A stretch of DNA of 64,000 bases from Deltaproteobacteria bacterium (GCA_024636215.1 JAGXHL010000063.1:24942-88941), one strand, 5' to 3'. Shown: positions 8,460 to 19,379, counted from the stretch's first letter. The notes: generated by a model from the letters alone, not told the origin. Numbers and translations: made by a program.

Positions 8460-9008
8460 TTATTCAGCCAGTTCCTTACCTTTTTCGTAGCCCATGCTGT
8501 AGGCTTTTTTATTCAGATCTTTGAATGCCGCAGGGACCTTGCGCAGCACTGCTTCCTCACCGGATTCTCTGGCGACGACGCCGGTCAAGCCGATGACCGC
8601 ACCGAGAGCAACCACGTTGGCGACGATCTCACGACCGATATCTTCTTTGGCCATGCGCATGATCGGCAGGCGAAGGACCTTGAAGTCACCTTCGGGGGCA
8701 CGTTGTACAAAGTCGGAATCAATTAGCAAAAGACCGCCTTTTTTGATGCCGTTAGCGTACTTGTCTGCCGCTTCCTGGGTCATTGCCAGGCATGCATCGA
8801 CAATCGTTGCTTTGGGGTAGTCAATCGGTTCATCAGAGATGATGACCTCAGACTTGGATGCGCCACCGCGGGCTTCTGGACCGTAGCTTTGGGACTGTAC
8901 GGCACTTTTACCTTCGATGATGGACGCGGCTTCCGCGAGGATAATTCCGGCGGTGATCAGGCCTTGACCACCCGCACCGGAAAAGCGAAGCTCATAACGT
9001 TCAGCCAT
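8460..9008 (-). CDS. korC: 2-oxoglutarate:ferredoxin oxidoreductase, gamma subunit
   Basis: 182 residues, third domain of the thiamine-dependent 2-oxoacid:ferredoxin oxidoreductases, here as a separate subunit. The family signature RFSGAGGQGLITAGIILAEA at the N-terminus and QSYGPEARGGASKSEVI are clear. With KorA, KorB and KorD it converts 2-oxoglutarate and CoA to succinyl-CoA and CO2, reducing ferredoxin, or runs in reverse. It is the last gene of the leftward kor operon, 24 bp after korB, with an AAAGGAG site and ATG start. Confidence 0.92.
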   Translation of the reverse strand: MAERYELRFSGAGGQGLITAGIILAEAASIIEGKSAVQSQSYGPEARGGASKSEVIISDEPIDYPKATIVDACLAMTQEAADKYANGIKKGGLLLIDSDFVQRAPEGDFKVLRLPIMRMAKEDIGREIVANVVALGAVIGLTGVVARESGEEAVLRKVPAAFKDLNKKAYSMGYEKGKELAE

Positions 9009-9032
9009 GGTTCTTTCTCCTTTTCGTAGTGA

Positions 9033-9851
9033 TCAGGCGCCCTGCGCCTTTTTGATTACTTCAGCATATTGCTCACAGTATTCGGATTTCTCCGTGTCAT
9101 GGAAGAGAACGCCAGTGAGGAACTTGCCTTCAAGCTGCTCTGCCGTCATCTTGGCGGCAGCTTTGACAGGTACGGCATTTGACTTGAGGTACTTCATCAT
9201 GTCGATAACCGAGCGGAACTTGTTACGTCGACCATAGGTGGTCGGGCAGTCGTCCAGAACCTCAATAATCGCCATACCCTTGTGCTGGATACCCTGTACA
9301 ATCAACTTGTCAATCTCGCGAGGATGGGCAGCGGTCGTGCGGGCCACAAATGTGGCACCGGCGCCAATGGCCAGTTTGGAGATGTCGAAGATCGGGTCTG
9401 GGTTGCCGTAAGGCGTGGTCGATGCCTTGGCACCGGTCGGAGTGCAGGGAGAGAACTGACCACCGGTCATGCCGTAGATGAAGTTATTCATCAGGACATA
9501 AGTCATGTCGATATTACGACGGCACGCGTGGATGAAGTGGTTCCCGCCAATGGCTGTACCGTCACCGTCACCGCCGCAGCAGATCACGGTCATATCAGGT
9601 TTGGCCATCTTGACACCGGTCGCGAAAGCAGCGGCACGACCGTGAGCGGTATGCAGAGTACAGGCGTCGAGATAGCCGGGGAGGCGGCTGGCGCAGCCGA
9701 TGCCGGAAACGACAGCAGTGTTTTTGCGATCCAACTCGCAGGTGTCCATGGCCCGGATCAGGCCTTTCATGACGATGCCGTGACCGCAGCCGGGGCACCA
9801 GATGTGCGGTAACTTGCCGGGGCGGATGGACTTTTCGTAATCGTAAGCCAT
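9033..9851 (-). CDS. korB: 2-oxoglutarate:ferredoxin oxidoreductase, beta subunit (TPP-binding)
   Basis: 272 residues. The N-terminal motif HIWCPGCGHG and the thiamine-diphosphate/Mg loop GGDGDGTAIGGNHF with NNFIYGMTGGQFSP are diagnostic for the beta subunit of 2-oxoacid:ferredoxin oxidoreductases. Together with KorA it forms the catalytic core. The ATG directly abuts the korA stop (TAAATG), so the two are translationally coupled. Confidence 0.93.
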   Translation of the reverse strand: MAYDYEKSIRPGKLPHIWCPGCGHGIVMKGLIRAMDTCELDRKNTAVVSGIGCASRLPGYLDACTLHTAHGRAAAFATGVKMAKPDMTVICCGGDGDGTAIGGNHFIHACRRNIDMTYVLMNNFIYGMTGGQFSPCTPTGAKASTTPYGNPDPIFDISKLAIGAGATFVARTTAAHPREIDKLIVQGIQHKGMAIIEVLDDCPTTYGRRNKFRSVIDMMKYLKSNAVPVKAAAKMTAEQLEGKFLTGVLFHDTEKSEYCEQYAEVIKKAQGA

Positions 9852-10985
9852 TTAGAGTACCTCCTTGACCTTGTCCATGATCTGACCAGGGTTGATTGGG
9901 TCACCATCTACCCGACCTTCATGAACGACAACGCAGTTACCCTTGGCAACGCGCTCAACTTCATAGACCATCTGACCGAGATTCATTTCGGCAACCACGA
10001 TCGCCTTGGCTTGTACTGCCAGTTCTGCGGTGCGTTTGGCGGGGAAGGGCCAGAGGGTAATCGGGCGGAACAGGCCGGCCTTAATACCTTCTTTGCGCAA
10101 TTCATTCACGGCGTAGCGGGCTGAACGAGAGGTAGAACCGAAGGCCCAGATGATGACGTCGGCGTCTTCAGTCATATACTCCTCGTTTGATTCAATATCG
10201 GCGATGTTGTCCATGACCTTGTCAATCTGGCGACGCTCTTCGGCATCAACCAGGCTTGCTTTGGTGGTCGGGAAGCCATCATCGGCCTTGTTCAGGCCCG
10301 TGACATGGAACTTGTAGCCAGAACCGAATGCTGCCAGAGGTGGGACCTGACCCTTGGTGCTGTCGTAGGGCTTGTAGTCTGCAGGGCTCACGCTCGGGGC
10401 TTCACGGTCAATAACTTCCAACTCTCCAGGCTCGGGAAACACGATGCGCTCACGCATGTGACCAACGATCTCATCATAGAGAACCTGTACCGGCATGCGG
10501 TACTTCTCGGCCAGGTTGAAGGCGCGAACGGTCTCCTCGAAGATCTCCTGGCAGGAGTCCGGCACCAGGGCGATGGCGGCGTGGTCACCGTGGGTGCCCC
10601 ACATGGCCTGCATGACGTCGGACTGGCCGGGGCCGGTCGGCATGCCGGTCGAAGGACCGCCACGCATAACGTTGATGATGACGCAGGGGACTTCAGCGAT
10701 GCAGGCATAGCCGATCAGTTCCTGCTTCAGGGAGACGCCGGGACCCGAGGTCGCGGTGATCGACTTGGCACCGGTCAGTGACGCACCGATAATCGAAGCC
10801 ATGGCACCGATCTCGTCTTCCATCTGGATGAATTTCCCGCCGACCTTCGGAAGCTCAATTGACAGAACTTCAGCGACCTCGGTCGAGGGTGTGATGGGGT
10901 AACCACCGAAGAACTTGGCGCCGGCATAAACTGCACCTTGAGCACAAGCTTCGTTCCCCTGTAACAGAGCAACTTTTTTAGCCAC
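9852..10985 (-). CDS. korA: 2-oxoglutarate:ferredoxin oxidoreductase, alpha subunit
   Basis: 377 residues from the GTG at 10985, preferred over the GTG at 10991 because AGGAG lies 7 nt before the former and only 1 nt before the latter. The protein starts MAKKVALLQGNEACAQGAV, has the pyrimidine-binding fold motif GGYPITPSTEVAE and the sequence GPGVSLKQELIGYA and RGGPSTGMPTGPGQSD, typical for KorA. The GGYPITPST form and the four-subunit DABC order favour 2-oxoglutarate rather than pyruvate as substrate; this is inference from family knowledge. Confidence 0.9.
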   Translation of the reverse strand: MAKKVALLQGNEACAQGAVYAGAKFFGGYPITPSTEVAEVLSIELPKVGGKFIQMEDEIGAMASIIGASLTGAKSITATSGPGVSLKQELIGYACIAEVPCVIINVMRGGPSTGMPTGPGQSDVMQAMWGTHGDHAAIALVPDSCQEIFEETVRAFNLAEKYRMPVQVLYDEIVGHMRERIVFPEPGELEVIDREAPSVSPADYKPYDSTKGQVPPLAAFGSGYKFHVTGLNKADDGFPTTKASLVDAEERRQIDKVMDNIADIESNEEYMTEDADVIIWAFGSTSRSARYAVNELRKEGIKAGLFRPITLWPFPAKRTAELAVQAKAIVVAEMNLGQMVYEVERVAKGNCVVVHEGRVDGDPINPGQIMDKVKEVL

Positions 10986-11015
10986 GTTCACTCTCCTCTT
11001 ATTGAAATGGATTGA

Positions 11016-11207
11016 TTATTCGTCGTGGACTTTGATGGCAAAGTCAGGGCAGAGCAATTCGCACTGCATGCACTTGATGCAGTCTTCAGGTCGTGGGGCA
11101 GTGACCATAAAGACATCCATCTCCAGGACATTCTTCGGGCAGAATTCGACGCAGATACTGCAACCTTTGCAGTTACGCTCGATGATTTCGAGTCTGGCAC
11201 CACTCAT
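11016..11207 (-). CDS. korD: 2-oxoglutarate:ferredoxin oxidoreductase, delta subunit (2x[4Fe-4S] ferredoxin)
   Basis: 63 residues from ATG 11207, which has AAAGGAG 11 nt upstream; an open frame reaching 11267 has no such site. Two clusters are visible: CKGCSICVEFCP and CIKCMQCELLCP, giving two [4Fe-4S] centres that pass electrons from KorAB to ferredoxin. First gene of the leftward korDABC operon. A 13-bp palindrome shared with icd and acnB lies 99 bp upstream (11306-11318). Confidence 0.9.
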   Translation of the reverse strand: MSGARLEIIERNCKGCSICVEFCPKNVLEMDVFMVTAPRPEDCIKCMQCELLCPDFAIKVHDE

Positions 11208-11305
11208 TCTGGTTCGTCTCCTTTGTACTAGATTTTTAGCGTAAATGTACCGAAATTTGCGGCGCAAGATAGCATGATTGCTCGTTACTTGCCACTACTA
11301 ATTTG

Positions 11306-11318
11306 GTATACGCTATAC
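11306..11318. promoter_or_regulatory. TCA-operon palindrome upstream of korDABC
   Basis: GTATACGCTATAC, a near copy of the palindrome before icd (14790-14802) and acnB (50342-50354). It lies 99 bp from the korD start, the same relative place as in the other two. Candidate operator for a common regulator. Confidence 0.55.
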
Positions 11319-11385
11319 TTTTTTCCACATATTTAACGAGACTTAAAAAAAAGGGAATAAGGTCGCTAAATTACAGCCAGATAAG

Positions 11386-11417
11386 AAAGAAGGGCAATGT
11401 CGCCATTGCCCTTCTTT
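11386..11417 (-). terminator. Terminator after mdh
   Basis: A perfect 14-bp stem (11386-11399 with 11404-11417) with a 4-nt loop; on the minus strand the 3' arm ends in TTCTTTCTTAT. It lies 24 bp after the mdh stop and separates it from the kor promoter region. Confidence 0.75.
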
Positions 11418-11441
11418 GGGGTTCGGCTTGAAAATTACAGC

Positions 11442-12422
<981 letters not shown>

Positions 12423-12445
12423 TTATTGAAGTTGGAATAAGAATA

Positions 12446-12467
12446 GGGACGGAGCAAACTCCGTCCC
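12446..12467 (-). terminator. Hairpin between icd and mdh
   Basis: GGGACGGAG / CTCCGTCCC with a 4-nt loop. On the minus strand it is followed by TATTCTTATT, a poor T run, so it may be a weak terminator or a processing and stability element between the two genes. Confidence 0.5.
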
Positions 12468-12479
12468 ATTCGTGTTGAA

Positions 12480-14702
12480 TTACATGCTGTCGATAATTGC
12501 GTTCAGAGTTGCGCTTGGGCGCATCGCTGCATCCGCCTTGACCGGGTCAGGACGGAAGTAACCACCGACATCAACCGGTGAGCCCTGACAGTCGATCAGT
12601 TCCTGGTCGATTTTCTTTGCGTTGTCTGTAAGCTGCTTGGCGATTGGTGTGAAACGAGCTTTCAGCTCGGCGTCCTTGTCCTGAGCAGCAAGCGCCTGGG
12701 CCCAGTAGAGCGACAGGTAGAAGCTTGCGCCACGGTTGTCGATCTCTTTAACCTTACGGGAAGGCAACTTCTGGTTCTCGAGGTACTGACCGATTCCAGC
12801 ATCCAGCGTTTCAGCCAGAACAGCAGCTTTCGGGTTGTTGTCAGCAGTAGCCGCTTGCTCCAGAGATGGAACCAGTGCGCAGTATTCGCCCAGAGAATCC
12901 CAGCGGATATGGCCTTCTTTGAGGAACTGCTGAACATGCTTTGGAGCAGAACCACCGGCACCGGTCTCGAACAGGCCGCCACCGTTGATCAGGGGAACAA
13001 TGGAGAGCATACGAGCCGAAGTACCAAGTTCAAGGATCGGGAACAGGTCGGTCAGATAGTCTCTCAGCACATTGCCGGTTACCGAGATGGTGTTGAGGCC
13101 TTTGCGTACGCGTTCGAGGGAAAACTTCATCGCCTCAACCGGGGGCATGATGCGGATATCCAGTCCGGTTGTGTCATGTTCGGGCAGGTACTTATTGACC
13201 TTCTTGATGATCTCTGCGTCGTGACCACGGTTTTCGTCGAGCCAGAAGATGGCCGGCTCTCCGGAAGCCTTGGCGCGATTCACCGCCAGTTTGACCCAAT
13301 CCTTGATCGGAATGTCTTTGGCCTGGCTGGAACGGTAGATATCGCCAGTAGAAACCGGCTGCTCCATCAGTACAGTACCGGCCGAGTTAACCACCTGGAA
13401 TTTACCCTTTGACGGAGCTTCGAAGGTCTTGTCGTGGGAACCGTACTCTTCTGCTTTCTGTGCCATCAAGCCGACGTTGGCAACGCTGCCCATGGTGGCC
13501 GGGTTGAACTGGCCGTTGCGGTTGGCGTCTTCACAGATTTCCCGGTACATGGTGGCGTAGCAGCGATCAGGAACCATAGCGATGGTGTCTTGCAGTTCGT
13601 CCTGCAGATTCCACATGCGGCCACCGTCACGGACAACGTTCGGCATCGAAGCATCAACGATAACGTCGTTCGGTACATGCAGGTTGGTGATATTCTTGCG
13701 TGAGTCGACCATGGCCAAGGCCGGGCCGGTCTCGTAGCATTTGTCGATATCCGCTTCGATTTCGGCCTTTTTATCGGCTGGCAGCTTGGTGAGTTTGGCG
13801 AGGATGTCGCCCATGCCGTAGTTGGGGCTGGCGCCGATCGACTTGAGCGTGTCGGCGTGCTTCTCCAGGGCGTCCTTGAAGTAAACCTTGACGGCATGAC
13901 CGAACATGATCGGATCGGAAATCTTCATCATGGTCGCCTTGAGGTGCAGGGAGAGCAGAACGCCCTTCTCTTTGGCCTCTTGTGCGGTTGCAGCGTAAAA
14001 CTTTTGTAACTCCGCAACCTTCATCACCGAACTATCGAAGACTTCGCCAGCCTGCAGGGCGACTTCTTTTTTGACATCAACCTTCCCAGATTCGTCAACG
14101 AACTGGATCTTGACGGTGTCAGCAGCGTCCATGGTGATTGATTTTTCAGTTTCGTAAAAGTCTCCGCCATCCATGTGAGCAACGCGGCATTTGGACGTGC
14201 CGGGAGCCGGCCAGTCCTGCATCATGCGATGCGGGTTTTTCTGAGCGAATCTTTTAACTGAGGCAGCAGCACGGCGATCGGAGTTGCCTTCACGCAGTAC
14301 CGGGTTCACGGCAGAACCGAGACACTTGGCGAAACGCTCCTGCAAGGCCTTCTCTTCCGGCGTGTTTGCTTCTTCCGGATAGCTCGGGATGTCGTAACCT
14401 TTGTCCTGCAGTTCCTTGATGCAGGCCTGCAGTTGAGGAATCGAAGCGCTGATGTTGGGAAGTTTGATGATATTGGCTTCCGGTTTAAGGACAAGCTCGC
14501 CCAATTCCGACAGGTAGTCGGCAATCTTCTGCTCTTCAGTCAGCTTATCGGCGAAGTTTGCAATAACGCGACCGGACAACGAAATGTCTTTTGTTTCAAC
14601 TTCAACGCCCGTCCCCTTGCAGAAGGCCTGCACGATGGGAAGGAATGCGTAAGTCGCTAAAGCGGGTGCTTCATCAATTTCAGACCAGATAATCTTTGCC
14701 AT
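12480..14702 (-). CDS. icd: Monomeric NADP-dependent isocitrate dehydrogenase
   Basis: 740 residues, the length of the monomeric IDH family (about 740) rather than the 400-residue dimeric enzyme. N-terminus [20 protein letters not shown] and segments [20 protein letters not shown] and [20 protein letters not shown] are characteristic (each trimmed here to family-specific parts). It oxidises isocitrate to 2-oxoglutarate with NADP. ATG 14702 has AAGGAGAG upstream. A strong promoter with an overlapping palindrome lies about 95 bp upstream. Confidence 0.95.
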   Translation of the reverse strand: MAKIIWSEIDEAPALATYAFLPIVQAFCKGTGVEVETKDISLSGRVIANFADKLTEEQKIADYLSELGELVLKPEANIIKLPNISASIPQLQACIKELQDKGYDIPSYPEEANTPEEKALQERFAKCLGSAVNPVLREGNSDRRAAASVKRFAQKNPHRMMQDWPAPGTSKCRVAHMDGGDFYETEKSITMDAADTVKIQFVDESGKVDVKKEVALQAGEVFDSSVMKVAELQKFYAATAQEAKEKGVLLSLHLKATMMKISDPIMFGHAVKVYFKDALEKHADTLKSIGASPNYGMGDILAKLTKLPADKKAEIEADIDKCYETGPALAMVDSRKNITNLHVPNDVIVDASMPNVVRDGGRMWNLQDELQDTIAMVPDRCYATMYREICEDANRNGQFNPATMGSVANVGLMAQKAEEYGSHDKTFEAPSKGKFQVVNSAGTVLMEQPVSTGDIYRSSQAKDIPIKDWVKLAVNRAKASGEPAIFWLDENRGHDAEIIKKVNKYLPEHDTTGLDIRIMPPVEAMKFSLERVRKGLNTISVTGNVLRDYLTDLFPILELGTSARMLSIVPLINGGGLFETGAGGSAPKHVQQFLKEGHIRWDSLGEYCALVPSLEQAATADNNPKAAVLAETLDAGIGQYLENQKLPSRKVKEIDNRGASFYLSLYWAQALAAQDKDAELKARFTPIAKQLTDNAKKIDQELIDCQGSPVDVGGYFRPDPVKADAAMRPSATLNAIIDSM

Positions 14703-14789
14703 GTTTACTCTCTCCTTGAAGTTTTTATACAGAATTGCCAGAGGCAGAAACTACAAATAAAAAATGCGCAAGAATGCCTTGCGGAAGGT

Positions 14790-14802
14790 GTATACAGTAT
14801 AC
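14790..14802. promoter_or_regulatory. TCA-operon palindrome over the icd -10 box
   Basis: GTATACAGTATAC is an inverted repeat (GTATAC on both sides of one base). It covers the predicted -10 box of icd (TATACT, minus strand 14801-14796), so a bound protein would block initiation. Matching sites precede kor and acnB. Confidence 0.6.
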
Positions 14803-14823
14803 AAATGGCTCTGTGACTGTCAA
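14796..14823 (-). promoter_or_regulatory. icd sigma-70 promoter
   Basis: Minus-strand TTGACA (14823-14818, full consensus), 16-nt spacer, TATACT (14801-14796, 5 of 6). It points at icd, whose ATG is about 90 bp further. Confidence 0.7.
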
Positions 14824-15051
14824 GGAAAAAGTATGGTCGGTCCGGGGAGTAAAGCAGAGGGTTATTTTAATCAAAAGATAACGAAATTATATGTTCAGAA
14901 AGGGTCCTGTGCGCAGAGCTGTAAAATGGTCACAAAATCGCCACGTAATGGGTATTAAACAGGAATGGCCGACTGGGTTGTTCTGACGTCTTGCTGACGG
15001 AACCCGGGCAATCTCGTGGTTCCGCAGATGTGAAGTTATGGAAACGGTTTT

Positions 15052-15747
15052 TTATTGCTTGGTTGCGGTATCTTCCGGCAGCGGAAAGATGTCTGATTCG
15101 CGGGCTTTTTGACGTGCATCTTCAAGGTCTGCCTCGGTCATGTCGCGGCGAATGCTGAGAGACTGTCCCGGGAATATCTGGCGAGGGTCCTTGATCTGGT
15201 CACGATTAGCCTGGTAGAGCAGGGGCCAGAGCAATCCCTCATTATAGACTTCGGGTTTCGCAGAGATCGTCCAGAGGTTTTCACCGTCACCAACGGTGTA
15301 ATCGTTGACCGGCACAACTTTCGGCTTGGTTTTTACGACAGGTTTGGGATGTGGCGCCGGCTGTTTTTTTTCTACGACAGGGTTTTCCTGCTTCTGCTGC
15401 TTCTGCATTGCTGCCTGACGAGCTTCCTGTTCGGCTCTGACCCGTTCTTGCTCTTCTTGCAGACGTCTGGCCCGGCCTTCCTCGGCCAGCACAACAGCAC
15501 GGCGAGCGTGCTGCAGGGCAAAATCCAGAGAATCCCGTGCATCGCCGTAATCAGATTCCTGCATGGAGAGGCGTGCATCATTGAGAGCGGTTCTGGCGGC
15601 CATGTATTCGGCAGGAGCGAACTCGGCCGCTTGCCTGGCATAAGCCCTTCCTACCATGTACTCTGCCGCAGCCAGTTCCTGGTGTGGCGGTTTGGCGCAG
15701 GCGTTCAGAAGCAGGGGAAGTATTATAAAAATCAGGCAACGCAACAT
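15052..15747 (-). CDS. LysM-domain lipoprotein with DUF4398-like N-terminus
   Basis: 231 residues. Residues 1-17 form a lipoprotein signal with lipobox LLNAC, so the mature protein begins at Cys17 and is membrane-anchored. Residues about 20-105 are a helical region (AAAEYMVGRAYARQAAEFAP; DARDSLDFALQHARRAV) similar to DUF4398. A long Arg/Glu/Gln coiled coil and a Lys/Pro-rich linker follow, then a LysM peptidoglycan-binding domain from about residue 148 (YTVGDGENLWTIS to IFPGQSLSIRR). It should tether envelope components to the wall. It follows aspS by 30 bp in the same direction; no strong SD is seen before its ATG. Confidence 0.8.
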   Translation of the reverse strand: MLRCLIFIILPLLLNACAKPPHQELAAAEYMVGRAYARQAAEFAPAEYMAARTALNDARLSMQESDYGDARDSLDFALQHARRAVVLAEEGRARRLQEEQERVRAEQEARQAAMQKQQKQENPVVEKKQPAPHPKPVVKTKPKVVPVNDYTVGDGENLWTISAKPEVYNEGLLWPLLYQANRDQIKDPRQIFPGQSLSIRRDMTEADLEDARQKARESDIFPLPEDTATKQ

Positions 15748-15777
15748 GAAGCGTCTATTCCATTTCAGTAAAGCCGT

Positions 15778-17580
15778 TTATGAAGATTTCTGCTGAGAGC
15801 TCGCAGCCAGGCGGATGCCGAGTTCGCGCAGTTGTTTTTCGTCGACGGGCCCTGGTGCTTCAGACATCAGGCAGGTTGCCTTCTGGGTTTTCGGGAAGGC
15901 GATCACGTCGCGGATCGATGCCGCGCCGGTCAGGATCATCATAACCCGGTCAAGTCCGAAGGCGATGCCGCCGTGTGGAGGGGCGCCGAATTCGAGAGCA
16001 TCGAGCAGGAAGCCAAACTTCTCACGGGCTTCTTCTTCACCGATACCGAGCAGCTCAAACATCTGGCTCTGCACATCCTGGTTGTGAATACGAATGCTGC
16101 CACCACCGATCTCCGAACCATTCAGGACCAGGTCGTAGGCCTTGGCGCGTGCTTTGCCCGGAGCGGTCTCAAGGAGGGGGATGTCTTCGTCCAGAGGGGC
16201 TGTAAATGGATGATGGACCGCAACGTGGCGACGGCTGTCATCGTCCCATTCCAGTAACGGGAAGTCTGTGATCCAGACAAACTTGTAATCGTTTGCAGCA
16301 GCAAGGCCGAGCTTGTTGCCAAGGTGGCCGCGCAGGCGGCCGAGAGCTTCATTGGTAATTGCGGGGGTGTCTGCGCCGAACAGGAGCAGGTCCCCCGGTT
16401 GTGCCTTGAGGGCGGCTCCGAGATCAGCCAGTTCCTGTTCGGTAAAGAACTTGGCGATCGGTGATTGCCAGCTGCCGTCTTCCTGGATCTTGACCCAGGC
16501 CATCCCTTTCGCGCCATAGATAGCGACGAAGTCAGTCAGCTCATCGAGTTCCTTGCGGGAGAAGCTTGCGCAGCCCTTGGCGTTGATGGCCTTGACCAGA
16601 CCGCCACTCTCAGCGACACTGGCGAAGACCTTGAAACCACAGCCTTTGACAAGCTCTGTGATGTTGGTCAACTCCATGTCAAAGCGCAGATCGGGGTTGT
16701 CGACCCCGTAACGCTCGAGTGCTTCGGCGTAGGTCATACGAGGGATCGGCACGGAGATCTCTGCATTGATGGTTTTTTGAAAAACAGTCGCAATCATCCC
16801 CTCCATGATCGACATGATGTCGTCACGGTCAACGAAGGAAAGTTCGCAGTCGATCTGGGTGAATTCCGGCTGTCGGTCCGCACGCAGGTCTTCGTCACGG
16901 AAACATCTGACGATCTGAAAGTAGCGATCGAAGCCGGAGACCATGAGCAGCTGTTTGAAAAGCTGAGGGGACTGGGGCAGGGCGTAGAAGTTGCCCAGGT
17001 TGACGCGGCTCGGTACCAGATAGTCGCGGGCCCCTTCCGGCGTGCTCTTGGTCAACATCGGTGTTTCGATTTCCAGGAAATTATTTTCGGTCAGGTAGTT
17101 GCGTACAGTCTGGGCCACTTTGTGGCGCATGATCAGGTTCTGCTGGATCCCCTCACGGCGCAGGTCGAGATAACGATACTTGAGGCGCAGGTTCTCGGCA
17201 ACTTCGGTAAATTCGTCAAGCATGAAGGGGGGTGTCTTGGCCGGGTTGAGAATGCGGATCTCGCTGATTTCGACTTCGACTTCACCGGTTGCCATCTTCG
17301 CATTGACGGTACCTTGCGGACGTGGAGAGACTTTGCCTTTGGCAGCAACCACAAATTCATTGCGAACGGCTTCTGCTTTGGCGTGGGCTTCAGGGTCACG
17401 ATCGGGATCCAGGGCCAGCTGGCCGATACCGGTGCGGTCACGAAGATCGATAAAGATCAGGCCACCATGGTCGCGTCGGCGATGAACCCATCCCATCAGA
17501 CAGACTTCTTTGCCAATATCCTGTTTACGCAATTCGCCGCAGTAATGCGTTCTTTTCCAGTCTCCAAGTATATCGCTCAA
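15778..17580 (-). CDS. aspS: Aspartyl-tRNA synthetase
   Basis: 600 residues, the length of bacterial-type AspRS with GAD insertion. Charges tRNA-Asp; whether it also charges tRNA-Asn (non-discriminating form used with GatCAB) cannot be told here. Class II motifs are present: motif 2 [18 protein letters not shown] and motif 3 [13 protein letters not shown]. The N-terminal OB-fold starts at [20 protein letters not shown]. The start is TTG at 17580 with AAGGAG 8 nt upstream. It lies downstream of hisS, the usual hisS-aspS pair. Confidence 0.95.
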   Translation of the reverse strand: MSDILGDWKRTHYCGELRKQDIGKEVCLMGWVHRRRDHGGLIFIDLRDRTGIGQLALDPDRDPEAHAKAEAVRNEFVVAAKGKVSPRPQGTVNAKMATGEVEVEISEIRILNPAKTPPFMLDEFTEVAENLRLKYRYLDLRREGIQQNLIMRHKVAQTVRNYLTENNFLEIETPMLTKSTPEGARDYLVPSRVNLGNFYALPQSPQLFKQLLMVSGFDRYFQIVRCFRDEDLRADRQPEFTQIDCELSFVDRDDIMSIMEGMIATVFQKTINAEISVPIPRMTYAEALERYGVDNPDLRFDMELTNITELVKGCGFKVFASVAESGGLVKAINAKGCASFSRKELDELTDFVAIYGAKGMAWVKIQEDGSWQSPIAKFFTEQELADLGAALKAQPGDLLLFGADTPAITNEALGRLRGHLGNKLGLAAANDYKFVWITDFPLLEWDDDSRRHVAVHHPFTAPLDEDIPLLETAPGKARAKAYDLVLNGSEIGGGSIRIHNQDVQSQMFELLGIGEEEAREKFGFLLDALEFGAPPHGGIAFGLDRVMMILTGAASIRDVIAFPKTQKATCLMSEAPGPVDEKQLRELGIRLAASSQQKSS

Positions 17581-17676
17581 GGGGCTAACTCCTTAAAATA
17601 AATGTAGTATTCTTGTTTCACGTGTGCGCTTCCAAGTGAAGGCAAGCGCATATTATATCGATGCCCGTCAGGAGCG

Positions 17677-18936
17677 TCAAGCGTCATGAATTTCTCTGAG
17701 CAGGCGACTTTCAAGACCCTTCAGGCTGACTTCTTCCTGACTGCTTTCATCCATGTTGCGCAGTTGTGCCACCCCACGCACCAGTTCGTCTTCACCAAGG
17801 ATGAGGACCCGGCGAGTTTTCAACTTGTCAGCACGACGAAGTTGGGCTTTCAGGCTCTTGCCGGTATATTCCATCTCCACCAGCACGCCCTCGCGCTGCA
17901 ACCTGGTCAGCATGGCGAAGCCGGCTCTGGTTGCCTTCTCGCCGAGAGTGGCAACGAAGAGCTCAGGACGGGGCGGTTCAATGCTTTGCTCTCCAAGCAT
18001 CAGGGCCAGCCGTTCCAGGCCAATGGCGAAGCCTATGCCTGGCAGCTCCGGTCCCCCCAGTTCCTTGATCAAGCCATCGTAACGCCCGCCGGCGGCGACA
18101 GCGTTCTGCGAACCAAGGCTGCCGGTCACCATCTCAAAGGTCGTCTTGGTGTAGTAGTCGAGTCCTCGAACCATGCGCGCATTAACTGTGTAATCCACCG
18201 CCAGGGCATCGAGATGTTCTTTGACCTGGCTGAAGTGAGTCTCGCAACCGATGCAGAGGTTGTCAAGCATGGCCGGAGCTTCCAGGGTGGCCTCTTTACA
18301 GCCGGCAACCTTGCAGTCGAGAACGCGCAGCGGGTTGGTCTTGTAGCGGCGCTGGCAGTCGGCACAGAGGGCCTCGATGTGTTGCTCAAGGACGCTGATC
18401 AGTGTTTCACGATAGCTCGGCCGGCATTCCGGGCAGCCGAGGGAGTTGATCTGCAGGGATACATCGGGAATCTTCGTGGTTTGGAAATAGTGACTGAGCA
18501 TGGCCAGCACCTGGGCGTCGATCTTGGGATCGTCGATGCCGATGACTTCTGCGCCGATCTGATGAAACTGCCGGTAGCGGCCCTTCTGGGGGCGCTCGTG
18601 ACGAAACATCGGGCCTATGTAATAGAGCTTCGAGACCGGATCCTGGGCATACATTTTGTGCTGAATGAAGGAACGCATCACAGGAGCCGTTCCTTCGGGG
18701 CGCAAGGTCATCGACGTGCCACCCTTGTCGCTGAAGGTGTACATCTCTTTTTCAACGATGTCGGTCGTTTCGCCGATGGAACGACAGAAGAGATCGGTTT
18801 TTTCAACCACCGGAACACGTATCTCACGGTAGCCGAACGCCCCGAAGACTTTACGTGCCTGCTCTTCGAGGTGCTGCCAGGTTTCAACCTCGCCGGGCAG
18901 AATGTCATTCATGCCCTTAATCCCTGTAATACTCAC
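17677..18936 (-). CDS. hisS: Histidyl-tRNA synthetase
   Basis: 419 residues, standard length. Class II motifs: RPEGTAPVMRSF (motif 2 region begins with FRHERPQKGRYRQFHQ) and GIGFAIGLERL (motif 3); the histidine-binding loop reads RGLDYYTKTTFE. The start is GTG at 18936, giving MSITGIKGMNDILPGE; a GGAG lies about 10 nt upstream. First gene of the leftward hisS-aspS-LysM group. Confidence 0.95.
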   Translation of the reverse strand: MSITGIKGMNDILPGEVETWQHLEEQARKVFGAFGYREIRVPVVEKTDLFCRSIGETTDIVEKEMYTFSDKGGTSMTLRPEGTAPVMRSFIQHKMYAQDPVSKLYYIGPMFRHERPQKGRYRQFHQIGAEVIGIDDPKIDAQVLAMLSHYFQTTKIPDVSLQINSLGCPECRPSYRETLISVLEQHIEALCADCQRRYKTNPLRVLDCKVAGCKEATLEAPAMLDNLCIGCETHFSQVKEHLDALAVDYTVNARMVRGLDYYTKTTFEMVTGSLGSQNAVAAGGRYDGLIKELGGPELPGIGFAIGLERLALMLGEQSIEPPRPELFVATLGEKATRAGFAMLTRLQREGVLVEMEYTGKSLKAQLRRADKLKTRRVLILGEDELVRGVAQLRNMDESSQEEVSLKGLESRLLREIHDA

Positions 18937-19097
18937 TATTTAAGACTCCAGAATTGATAAGCATTTTGAAAATCATTTTAATACGGAGGCGCAGAGGAAA
19001 GACTAAAAATTTTGCTTAAGGTTTTTCCCTGCGCCTGGCGCGTCTCAGCGTTGAATACAGATTAATAATACATACAAAAAATCATGCGTAGGTTTTT

Positions 19098-19379
19098 TTA
19101 CTTGTTCTCACACAGTCCGTCAACCAGGTAAAGCTCAACCATGGTGTTTTTGCCTTTGAATGAAATCGGTTCAAGTTGAATTGCATGGATTGCATCAGCG
19201 ACGATCCGATAGGTGTGTCCGGTCATCAAGACCTCTCCCGGTTGGGTAATGTCCTGTCTGTGCGGCAATGTTAACGAAGATACGGCTCCGAACTGGCAAG
19301 CTTCGTCAATTTGAAAGTCGCCAGGCATGGAGAATGAGGAGTGAGGCGTCCGGGGCCAAGGCCGCCAGGGCGCGTGAGA
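19098..19379 (-). pseudogene. Decayed class III nucleotide cyclase C-terminal fragment
   Basis: The frame 19328-19098 reads QDITQPGEVLMTGHTYRIV then LEPISFKGKNTMVELYLVDG, the pattern that ends the catalytic domain of adenylate/guanylate cyclases (PGE-x-L-x-S-x-x-T-Y ... V-K-G-K ... Y-x-V). The preceding family motif VN-x-AA is found in another frame at 19275-19262 (VNIAA), so at least one frameshift separates them. A third frame starting at ATG 19383, overlapping the upstream stop, reads MISRALAALAPDASLLILHA and then stops. No complete reading frame exists, so I call it a remnant. It lies directly downstream of the REC-GGDEF gene. Confidence 0.5.

Larger units (their letters stand above)
14703..15051. 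other. Intergenic region upstream of icd
   Basis: About 350 bp between icd and the LysM lipoprotein gene, both leftward. Apart from the icd promoter and palindrome (14790-14823) I see no gene or RNA element in it; short open frames lack ribosome-binding sites. Confidence 0.6.

Noticed and set aside
16465..18957. Long open frames of 378 and 423 codons on the plus strand
   Set aside because: They lie exactly opposite aspS and hisS, which have full class II synthetase motifs; the antisense translations show no family motif and have no ribosome-binding sites.
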